DNA of 64,000 nucleotides from Agrostemma githago. Its lineage: Eukaryota; Streptophyta; Magnoliopsida; Caryophyllales; Caryophyllaceae. This document shows positions 23,501 to 34,600 of this stretch, piece by piece. The notes under the pieces are model-generated. The model was not told where the DNA came from. It made no database searches and was given only the letters and a program-made list of their open reading frames with translations. Where the stretch lies: assembly GCA_958450325.1 (NCBI GenBank), contig OY288243.1, positions 24,396,844 through 24,460,843 of the forward strand. Direction: 5' to 3'. The translations under genes and the position numbers were made by a program. Within the stretch, counting starts at the first letter, position 1. Each line of letters opens with the position of its first letter.

Positions 23501-24149
23501 ACGGTTGGTGTCCAGAGGGGGTGTACATTACTTAAGCCAGTACCTCGCTGCACGCAGTCCTGTTATAGTTTGAGTTGCCTAGTTAGAGACCGAAGTCTGA
23601 TTTGTTTTGACTAAGTTCTCGAAGCTAGTTTAGTATGATCCCAGTGAAAGTCTATTCCGTTGCACTGATTGATTTCCATAACGCCATTTTTGAATATTAT
23701 TATTATTGATTGATATTGACTTGCAGGTTTGCAAATGCTTTAAGTTTCGCCGAAAACTTATTTTTATTATATCGTTTTAATGTTTTCTCATTTTAATTAT
23801 TTTGATATAGTAATACTATTATTTTTCCATATGATATAATAAGGCTGGGAGAACGTCCGAGTTACTCCCCACTGACGTGGCTGTTATGTTTGTAACGTGA
23901 CAGGTATTTGCTGCTGGGTTTTGGGTGTGGGCTAGCGAGTAGCGTGGATCCTACTCCTCTTTCATTCATGTTTACTTATGGATTTGTATAAACCCGTATG
24001 AAGATTTTTACATTTAGCCCTTTTGTCAAAAGAGGCCTTTGTATTGACTTACCATTTCTTTTAATAAGATATAGTTTGTCAGTGTGTTTTAATCCCAACT
24101 CTACAGTGTTTCCGCCACTGTATTGCGTTAGATTTTCTAGGGGATTAAA
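20553..24149 (+). repeat. 3' LTR, 3597 bp
   Basis: Starts TGTAACACCCC, the canonical start for this family. The end reads GGGGATTAAA instead of GGGGATTACA, so the terminal CA has become AA. It keeps the 123-bp stretch at about 21303-21425 and the short stretch near 22302-22320 that the 5' LTR lacks. Its candidate splice acceptor TTGCAGGTTT (23721-23730) is intact. Confidence 0.9.
22379..23726 (+). other. Candidate LTR-internal intron (GT...AG), 1348 bp
   Basis: Donor-like TTAAGGTAACTTT follows a GC-balanced exon-like segment (TGGACTGATAAAGGACAAG), and acceptor-like TTGACTTGCAGGTTTG closes a T/A-rich stretch. Base composition changes sharply at the donor. A diverged LTR at 7937-11154 keeps both sites. 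No transcript evidence is available. Confidence 0.3.
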
Positions 24150-24154
24150 TAATA
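24150..24154. repeat. Target-site duplication TAATA, right copy
   Basis: Follows the 3' LTR end and is followed by TCTAACTATC, the continuation of the interrupted monomer. It matches 14217-14221 exactly. Confidence 0.88.
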
Positions 24155-27100
24155 TCTAACTATCTATGAACTACTCTTTGGGACGAATCTTTGTCCCTGG
24201 ACTTTCTTCGAGATAGTTTCTGACAATCTCTGGACAACTCTTTGGGATGGATCTTTTCCCTGGACTTTCTTCGAGAAAGTTTCTGACTATCTTCGGACTA
24301 CTCTTTGTGACAGATCTTTGTCCCTTTAATTTCTTTGAGATGGTTTCTGACATTTACTGGACTACTCTTTGAGACGAATCTTTGTCCCTGGACTTTCTTC
24401 GAGATAGTTTCTGACTATCTCTGGACTACTCTTTGGGACGGATCTTTGTCCCTGGACTTTCTTCGAGATAGTTTTTTACTATATCCGGACTACTCTTTGG
24501 GACAGATCTTTGTCCAATGACTTTCTTCGAGATAGTTTCAGACTATCTCATGACAACTATTTGGGACAGATCTTTGTCCCTGGACTTTCTTCAAGAAAGT
24601 TTCTGACTATCTCCAGACTACTCTTTGGGACGGATCTTTGTCCCTCAACTTTCTTCGAGATAATTTCTAAATATCTATGGACTACTCTTTGGGACGGATC
24701 TTTTTCGTCCCTGGACTTTCTTCAAAATAGTTTCTGACTATCTCCGAACTACTGTTTGGGACGGATCTTTGTCCCTGGACTTTCTTCGAGATAGTTTCTG
24801 ACAATCACTGGACTACTCTTTGGGACGGATCTTTGTCCCTGGACTTTCTTCGAAATAGTTTTCGAATATCTCTGGACTACTCTTTGGGACGGATCTTTGT
24901 CCCTGGACTTTCTTCGAGATAGTTTCTGACAATCTCTGGACTACTCAATGGGACAGATCTTTGTCCCTCGACTTTCTTCGAGATAGTTTCTGATTATCTC
25001 TGGACTACTCTTTGGGATGGATCTTTGTCCGTGGACTTTCTTCGAGATAGTTTCTGACTACGATCTTTGTCCTTGGACTTTCTTCGAGATAGTTTCTGAC
25101 TATCTCCAGACTACTCTTTGGGACGGATCTTTGTCCCATGACTTTCTCCGAGATAGTTTCTGACTATTTCAGGATTACTCTTTGGGACGGATCTATGTCC
25201 CTGGACTTTCTTCGAGATATTTTTTGAGTATCTCCGAATTATTCTTTGGGACGGATCTTTCTCTGAGGACTTTCTTCGAGATAGTTTATGACTATCTCTA
25301 GACTACTCTTTGGGACGGATCTTTGTCCCTGGACTTTCTTCGAGATAGTTTCTGATCATCTCTGGACTACTCTATGGGATGGATCTTTGTCCCTGGACTT
25401 TCTTCGAGATAGTTTCTGACTATCTCTGGATCACTCTTGGGATGGATCTTTGTCCGTGGACTTTGTTCGAGGTAGATTCTGACTATGATCTTTGTCCTTG
25501 GACTTTCTTCGAGATAGTTTCTGACTATCTCTGAACTACTCTTTGGGACGGATCTTTGTCCCTTGAATTTCTTCGAGATAGTTTTTGACTATCTCAGGAC
25601 TACTCTTTGGGACGGATCTTTGTCCCTTTAATTTTATTCGAGATAGGTTCTGACATTTACTGGACTACTCTTTGGGACGGATCTTTGTCCCTGGACTTTC
25701 TTTGAGATAGTTTCTGACTATCTCTGGGACGGATCTTTTTCCCTTGACTTTCTTCGAGATAATTTCTGACTATCTCAGGACTACTCTTTGGGACGGATCT
25801 TTACCCCTAGACTTTCTTCGAGATAGTTTCTGACTATCTTCGGACAAATCTTTGTGACAGATCTTTGTCCCATCAATTTCTTCGAGATAGTTTCTGATCA
25901 TCTCTGGACTACTCTATGGGATGGATCTTTGTCCCTGGACTTTCTTCGAGATAGTTTCTGACTATCTCTGGACCACTCTTGGGATGGATCTTTGTCCGTG
26001 GACTTTGTTCGAGGTAGATTCTGACTATGATCTTTGTCCTTGGACTTTCTTCGAGATAGTTTCTGACTATCTCCGAACTACTCTTTGGGACGGATCTTTT
26101 TCCCTTGACTTTCTTCGAGATAGTTTTTGACTATCTCAGGACTACTCTTTGGGACGTATCTTTGTCCCTGGACTTTCTTCGAGATAGTTTCTGACTATCT
26201 TCGGACTACTCTTTGTGACGGATCTTTGTCCCTGGACTTTCTTCGAAATAGTTTTCGACTATCTCTGGACTACTCTTTGGGACGGATCTTTCTCCGTGGA
26301 CTTTCTTCAAAATAGTTTTCGACTATCACTGGACTACTCTTTGGGACGGATCTTTGTCCGTGGACTTTCTTCGAGATAATATCTGACTATCTCTTGACTA
26401 CTATTTGGGACGAATCTTTGTCCCTCGACTTTCTTCGAGATAGTTTCTTACCATCTCCGGACTACTCTTTTGGAAGGATCTTTGTCCCTTGTCTTTCTTC
26501 GAGATAGTTTCTGACTATCTCTGGACTACTCTTTGGGACGGATCTTTTCCCTGGACTTTCTTCCAGACAGTTTCTGACTATCTTCGAACTACTCTTTGTG
26601 ACTGATCTTTGTCCCTCAACTTTCTTCGAAATAGTTTTCGACTATCTCTAAACTACTCTTTGGGACGAGTCTTTGTCCGTGGACTTTCTTCGAGATAGTT
26701 TATAACTATCTCTGGACAACTCTTTGGGACGGATCTTTGCCCCTGGTCTTTCTTGGAGATAATATCTGACTATCTTTGGACTACTATTTGGGACGAATCT
26801 TTGTCCCTGGACTTTCTTCGAGATAGTTTCTGACCAACTCCGGACTACTCTTTGGGAAGGATCTTTGTCCCTTGACTTTCTTCGAGATAGTTTCTGACTA
26901 TCTCTGGACTACTCTTTGGGACGGATCTTTTCCCTGGACTTTCTTCGAGATAGTTTCTGACTATCTTCGAACTACTCTTTGTGACTGATCTTTGTCCCTC
27001 AACTTTCTTCGAGATAGTTTCTGACCATCTCTGGACTACTCTTTGGGAAGGATCTTTGTCCCTTGACTTTCTTCGAGATAGGTTCTGGCTATATCCGGAC

Positions 27101-27590
27101 AACTCTTTGGGACGGATCTTTGTCCCTTGATTTTCTTTGAGATAGTTTCTGACTATCTCCGAACTACTCTTTGGGACGGATCTTTGTCCCTTGAATTTCT
27201 TCGAGATAGTTTTTGACTATCTCAGGACTACTCTTTGGGACGGATTTTTGTCCCTTTAATTTCTTCGAGATAGGTTCTGACATTTACTGGACTACTCTTT
27301 GGGACGGATCTTTGTCCCTGGACTTTCTTTGAGATAGTTTCTGACTATCTCTGGGACGGATCTTTTTCCCTTGACTTTCTTCGAGATAGTTTCTGACTAT
27401 CTCAGGACTACTCTTTGGGACGGATCTTTGCCCCTGGACTTTCTTCGAGATAGTTTCTGACTATCTTCGGACAAATCTTTGTGACAGATCTTTGTCCCAT
27501 CAATTTCTTCGAGATAGTTTCTGACAATCACTGGACTACTCTTTGGGACGGATCTTTGTCCCTGGACTTTCTTCGAAATAGTTTTCGACA
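24150..27590 (-). repeat. Heterogeneous start of array B
   Basis: Monomers here are the same family but without a long tandem higher-order order that I can follow. Pieces of later units are present, such as the block at 26845-27102 (GGTTCTGGCTATATCC) and the one at 25921-26315 (CTTGGGATGGATC followed by a short monomer). Confidence 0.75.
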
Positions 27591-29934
27591 TTAGGACGGA
27601 TCTTTGTCCCTGGACTTTCTTCGAGATAGTTTCTGACTATCTCTGGACTACTCAATGGGACAGATCATTGTCCCTTGACTTTCTTCGAGATAGTTTCTGA
27701 CTATCTCTGGACTACTCTTTGGGATGGATCTTTGTCCGTGGACTTTCTTCGAGATAGTTTCTGACTACGATCTTTGTCCTTGGACTTTCTTCGAGATACT
27801 TTCTGACTATCTCCAGACTACTCTTTGGGACGGATCTTTGTCCCATGACTTTCTCCGAGATAGTTTCTGACTATTTCAGGACTACTCTTTGGGACGGATC
27901 TTTGTTCCTGGACATTGTTCGAGATATTTTTTTGTGTATCTCTGAATTATTCTTTGGGATGGATCTTTCTCTGAGGACTTTCTTCGAGATAGTTTATGAC
28001 TATCTCTAGACTACTCTTTGGGACGGATCTTTGTCCCGGCCTGGACTTTCTTCGAGATAGTTTCTGATCATCTCTGGACTACTCTATGGGATGGATCTTT
28101 GTCCCTGGACTTTGTTCGAGATAGTTTATGACTATCTCTGGACCACTCTTGGGATGGATCTTTGTCCGTGGACTTTGTTCGAGGTAGATTCTGACTATGA
28201 TCTTTGTCCTTGGACTTTCTTCGAGATAGTTTCTGACTATCTCCGAACTACTCTTTGGGACGGATCTTTTTCCCTTGACTTTCTTCGAGATAGTTTTTGA
28301 CTATCTCAGGACTACTCTTTGGGACGGATCTTTGTCCCTGGACTTTCTTCGAGATAGTTTCTGACTATCTTCGGACTACTCTTTGTGACGGATCTTTGTC
28401 CCTGGACTTTCTTCGAAATAGTTTTCGACTATCTCTGGACTACTCTTTGGGACGGATCTTTCTCCGTGGACTTTCTTCGAAATAGTTTTCGACTATCACT
28501 GGACTACTCTTTGGGACGGATCTTTGTCCGTGGACTTTCTTCGAGATAATATCTGACTATCTCTTGACTACTATTTGGGACGAATCTTTGTCCCTCGACT
28601 ATCATCGAGATAGTTTCTTACCATCTCCGGACTACTCTTTGGGAAGGATCTTTGTCCCTTGTCTTTCTTCGAGATAGTTTCTGACAATCACTGGACTACT
28701 CTTTGGGACGGATCTTTGTCCCTAGACTTTCTTCGAAATAGTTTTCGACCATCTCTGGACTATTAGGACGGATCTTTGTCCCTGGACTTTCTTCGAGATA
28801 GTTTCTGACTATCTCTGGACTACTCAATGGGACAGATCATTGTCCCTTGACTTTCTTCGAGATAGTTTCTGACTATCTCTGGACTACTCTTTGGGATGGA
28901 TCTTTGTCCGTGGACTTTCTTCGAGATAGTTTCTGACTACGATCTTTGTCCTTGGACTTTCTTCGAGATAGTTTCTGACTATCTCCAGACTACTCTTTGG
29001 GACGGATCTTTGTCCCATGACTTTCTCCGAGATAGTTTCTGACTATTTCAGGACTACTCTTTGGGACGGATCTTTGTTCCTGGACTTTGTTCGAGATATT
29101 TTTTTGAGTATCTCTGAATTATTCTTTGGGATGGATCTTTCTCTGAGGACTTTCCTCGAGATAGTTTATGACTATCTCTAGACTACTCTTTGGGACGGAT
29201 CTTTGTCCCGGCCTGGACTTTCTTCGAGATAGTTTCTGATCATCTCTGGACTACTCTATGGGATGGATCTTTGTCCCTGGACTTTGTTCGAGATAGTTTC
29301 TGACTATCTCTGGACCACTCTTGGGATGGATCTTTGTCCGTGGACTTTGTTCGAGGTAGATTCTGACTATGATCTTTGTCCTTGGACTTTCTTCGAGATA
29401 GTTTCTGACTATCTCCGAACTACTCTTTGGGACGGATCTTTTTCCCTTGACTTTCTTCGAGATAGTTTTTGACTATCTCAGGACTACTCTTTGGGACGGA
29501 TCTTTGTCCCAGGACTTTCTTCGAGATAGTTTCTGACTATCTTCGGACTACTCTTTGTGACGGATCTTTGTCCCTGGACTTTCTTCGAAATAGTTTTCGA
29601 CTATCTATGGACTACTCTTTGGGACGGATCTTTCTCCGTGGACTTTCTTCGAAATAGTTTTCGACTATCACTGGACTACTCTTTGGGACGGATCTTTGTC
29701 CGTGGACTTTCTTCGAGATAATATCTGACTATCTCTTGACTACTATTTGGGACGAATCTTTGTCTCTCGACTATCTTCGAGATAGTTTCTTACCATCTCC
29801 GGACTACTCTTTGGGAAGGATCTTTGTCCCTTGTCTTTCTTCGAGATAGTTTCTGACAATCACTGGACTACTCTTTGGGACGGATCTTTGTCCCTGGACT
29901 TTCTTCGAAATAGTTTTCGACCATCTCTGTACTA
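27591..29934 (-). repeat. Higher-order repeat, two 1172-bp copies plus a third partial
   Basis: The aberrant TTAGGACGGATC monomer recurs at 27591, 28763 and 29935, exactly 1172 bp apart. CTTTGTCCCGGCCTGG near 28033 and 29205, and the start at 28091 and 29263, repeat at the same offset. The length equals 17 full plus two short monomers. The first copy lost part of the monomer before TTAGGACGG. A third copy begins at 29935 and departs after about 400 bp. Confidence 0.88.
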
Positions 29935-31673
29935 TTAGGACGGATCTTTGTCCCTGGACTTTCTTCGAGATAGTTTCTGACTATCTCTGGACTACTCAAT
30001 GGGACAGATCATTGTCCCTTGACTTTCTTCGAGATAGTTTCTGACTATCTCTGGACTACTCTTTGGGATGGATCTTTGTCCGTGGACTTTCTTCGAGATA
30101 GTTTCTGACTACGATCTTTGTCCTTGGACTTTCTTCGAGATAGTTTCTGACTATCTCCAGACTACTTTTTGGGACGGATCTTTGTCCCATGACTTTCTCC
30201 GAGATAGTTTCTGACTATTTCAGGACTACTCTTTGGGACGGATCTTTGTTCCTGGACTTTGTTCGAGATATTTTTTGAGTATCTCTGAATTATTCTTTGG
30301 GATGGATCTTTCTCTGAGGACTTTCTTCGAGATAGTCTATGACTATCTCTAGACTACTCTTTGGGACGGATCTTTGTCCCTGGACTTTCTTCGAGATAGT
30401 TTCTGATCATCTCTGGACTACTCTATGGGATGGATCTTTGTCCCTGGACTTTGTTCGAGATAGTTTCTGACTATCTCTGGACTACTCTTTGGGACGGATC
30501 TTTCTCCGTGGACTTTCTTCGAAATAGTTTTCGACTATCACTGGACTACTCTTTGGGACGGATCTTTGTCCTTGGACTTTCTTCGAGATAGTTTCTGACT
30601 ATCTCCAGACTACTCTTTGGGACGGATCTTTGTCCCATGACTTTCTCCGAGACAGTTTCTGACTATTTCAGGACTACTCTTTGGGACGGATCTTTGTTCC
30701 TGGACTTTGTTCGAGATATTTTTTGAGTATCTCTGAATTATTCTTTGGGATGGATCTTTCTCTGAGGACTTTCTTCGAGATAGTTTATGACTATCTCTAG
30801 ACTACTCTTTGGGACGGATCTTTGTCCCTGGACTTTCTTCGAGATAGTTTCTGATCATCTCTGGACCACTGTTGGGATGGATCTTTGTCCGTGGACTTTG
30901 TTCGAGGTAGATTCTGACTATGATCTTTGTCCTTGGACTTTCTTCGAGATAGTTTCTGACTATCTCCGAACTACTCTTTGGGACGGATCTTTTTCCCTTG
31001 ACTTTCTTCGAGATAGTTTCTGACTATCTTCGGACTACTCTTTGTGACAGATCTTTGTCCCTGGACTTTCTTCGAAATAGTTTTCGACTATCTCTGGACT
31101 ACTCTTTGGGACGGATCTTTCTCCGTGGACTTTCTTCGAAATAGTTTTCGACTATCACTGGACTACTTTTTGGGACGGATCTTTGTCCGTGGACTTTCTT
31201 CGAGATAATATCTGACTATATCTTGACTACTATTTGGGACGAATCTTTGTCCCTCGACTTTCTTCGAGATAGTTTCTTACCATCTCCGGACTACTCTTTG
31301 GGAAGGATCTTTGTCCCTTGTCTTTCTTCGAGATAGTTTCTGACTATCTCTGGACTACTCTTTGGGACGGATCTTTTCCCTGGACTTTCTTCGAGATAGT
31401 TTCTGACTATCTTCGAACTACTCTTTGTGACTGATCTTTGTCCCTCAACTTTCTTCGAAATAGTTTTCGACTATCTCTGGACTACTCTTTGGGACGAGTC
31501 TTTGTCCGTGGACTTTCTTCGAGATAGTTTATAACTATCTCTGGACAACTCTTTGGGACGGATCTTTTTCCCTGGTCTTTCTTCGAGATAATATCTGACT
31601 ATCTTTGGACTACTATATGGGACGAATCTTTGTCCCTGGACTTTCTTCGAGATAGTTTATGACCAACTCCGGA

Positions 31674-34600
31674 CTAATCTTTGGGAAGGATATTTGTCCC
31701 TTGACTTTCTTCGAGATAGTTTCTGACTATCTCTGGACTACTCTTTGGGACGGATCTTTTCCCTGGACTTTCTTCGAGATAGTTTCTGACTATCTTCGAA
31801 CTACTCTTTGTGACTGATCTTTGTCCCTCAACTTTCTTCGAGATAGTTTCTGACCATCTCCGGACTACTCTTTGGGAAGGATCTTTGTCCCTTGACTTTC
31901 TTCGAGATAGGTTCTGGCTATATCCGGACAACTCTTTGGGACGGATCTTTGTCCCTTGATTTTCTTTGAGATAGTTTCTGACTATCTCCGGACTACTCTT
32001 TGGGACAGATCTTTGTCTCTGGACTTTCTTCTAGAAAGTTTCTGACTATCTCCAGAATACTCTTTGGGACGGATCTTTGTCCCTCAACTTTCTTCGAGAT
32101 AATTTCTAAATATCTATGGACTACTCTCTGGGACGGATCTTTGTCGTCCCTGGACTTTCTTCGAGATAGTTTCTGACTATCTACGGACAACTCTTTCGGA
32201 CAGATATTTGTCCTTCGACTTTTTTCGAGATAGTTTCTGACCATCTCCGGACTACTCTTTGGGACGGATCTTTGTCCCTTGACTTTCTTTGAGAGAGTTT
32301 CTGACTATCTCCAGACTACTCTTTGGGACGGATCTTTGTCCCATGACTTTCTCCGAGATAGTTTCTGACTATCTTCGAACTACTCTTTGTGACTGATCTT
32401 TGTCCCTCAACTTTCTTCGAGATAGTTTCTGACCATCTCCGGACTACTCTTTGGGACGGATCTTTGTTCCTGGACTTTGTTCGAGATATTTTTTGAGTAT
32501 CTCTGAATTATTCTTTGGGATGGATCTTTCTCTGAGGACTTTCTTCGAGATAGTTTATGACTATCTCTAGACTACTCTTTGGGACGGATCTTTGTCCCTG
32601 GACTTTCTTCGAGATAGTTTCTGATCATCTCTGGACTACTCTATGGGATGGATCTTTGTCCCTGGACTTTGTTCGAGATAGTTTCTGACTATCTCTGGAC
32701 CACTCTTGGGATGGATCTTTGTCCGTGGACTTTGTTCGAGGTAGATTCTGACTATGATCTTTGTTCTTGGACTTTCTTCGAGATAGTTTCTGACTATCTC
32801 CGAACTACTCTTTGGGACGGATCTTTTTCCCTTGACTTTCTTCGAGATAGTTTTCGACTATCTCTGGACTACTCTTTGGGACGGATCTTTTCCCTGGACT
32901 TTCTTCGAGATAGTTTCTGACTATCTTCGAACTACTCTTTGTGACTGATCTTTGTCCCTCAACTTTCTTCGAAATAGTTTTCGACTATCTCTGGACTACT
33001 CTTTGGGACGAGTCTTTGTCCGTGGACTTTCTTCGAGATAGTTTATAACTATCTCTGGACAACTCTTTGGGACGGATCTTTTTCCCTGGTCTTTCTTCGA
33101 GATAATATCTGACTATCTTTGGACTACTATATGGGACGAATCTTTGTCCCTGGACTTTCTTCGAGATAGTTTATGACCAACTCCGGACTACTCTTTGGGA
33201 AGGATATTTGTCCCTTGACTTTCTTCGAGATAGTTTCTGACTATCTCTGGACTACTCTTTGGGACGGATCTTTTCCCTGGACTTTCTTCGAGATAGTTTC
33301 TGACTATCTTCGAACTACTCTTTGTGACTGATCTTTGTCCCTCAACTTTCTTCGAGATAGTTTCTGACCATCTCCGGACTACTCTTTGGGAAGGATCTTT
33401 GTCCCTTGACTTTCTTCGAGATAGGTTCTGGCTATATCCGGACAACTCTTTGGGACGGATCTTTGTCCCTTGATTTTCTTTGAGATAGTTTCTGACTATC
33501 TCCGGACTACTCTTTGGGACAGATCTTTGTCTCTGGACTTTCTTCTAGAAAGTTTCTGACTATCTCCAGAATACTCTTTGGGACGGATCTTTGTCCCTCA
33601 ACTTTCTTCGAGATAATTTCTAAATATCTATGGACTACTCTCTGGGACGGATCTTTGTCGTCCCTGGACTTTCTTCGAGATAGTTTCTGACTATCTACGG
33701 ACAACTCTTTCGGACAGATATTTGTCCTTCGACTTTTTTCGAGATTGTTTCTGACCATCTCCGGACTACTCTTTGGGACGGATCTTTGTCCCTTGACTTT
33801 CTTTGAGAGAGTTTCTGACTATCTCCAGACTACTCTTTGGGACGGATCTTTGTCCCATGACTTTCTCCGAGATAGTTTCTGACTATTTCAGGACTACTCT
33901 TTGGGACGGATCTTTGTTCCTGGACTTTGTTCGAGATATTTTTTGAGTATCTCTGAATTATTCTTTGGGATGGATCTTTCTCTGAGGACTTTCTTCGAGA
34001 TAGTTTATGACTATCTCTAGACTACTCTTTGGGACGGATCTTTGTCCCTGGACTTTCTTCGAGATAGTTTCTGATCATCTCTGGACTACTCTATGGGATG
34101 GATCTTTGTCCCTGGACTTTGTTCGAGATAGTTTCTGACTATCTCTGGACCACTCTTGGGATGGATCTTTGTCCGTGGACTTTGTTCGAGGTAGATTCTG
34201 ACTATGATCTTTGTTCTTGGACTTTCTTCGAGATAGTTTCTGACTATCTCCGAACTACTCTTTGGGACGGATCTTTTTCCCTTGACTTTCTTCGAGATAG
34301 TTTTCGACTATCTCTGGACTACTCTTTGGGACGGATCTTTTCCCTGGACTTTCTTCGAGATAGTTTCTGACTATCTTCGAACTACTCTTTGTGACTGATC
34401 TTTGTCCCTCAACTTTCTTCGAAATAGTTTTCGACTATCTCTGGACTACTCTTTGGGACGAGTCTTTGTCCGTGGACTTTCTTCGAGATAGTTTATAACT
34501 ATCTCTGGACAACTCTTTGGGACGGATCTTTTTCCCTGGTCTTTCTTCGAGATAATATCTGACTATCTTTGGACTACTATATGGGACGAATCTTTGTCCC

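Larger units (their letters stand above)
14222..24149 (+). mobile_element. Complete non-autonomous LTR retrotransposon, LARD-like, 9.93 kb
   Basis: Two direct LTRs (14222-17683 and 20553-24149) enclose 2869 bp. The element has TG ends, a TAATA duplication on both sides, a Met-initiator-type primer site and a polypurine tract. The GAGGACGAAAC...GGGGAAGAT-TGTAACACCC 3' junction is the style of Tekay/Del-type chromoviruses. The internal region shows no recognisable gag, protease, reverse transcriptase, RNase H, integrase or chromodomain motif. The longest frames are about 60-106 codons on mixed strands. Long LTRs around a short non-coding interior fit a large retrotransposon derivative that depends on enzymes made elsewhere. 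In sampled stretches the LTRs differ by a few per cent plus two indels, so the insertion is not very recent. It interrupts a satellite monomer cleanly. Confidence 0.88.
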
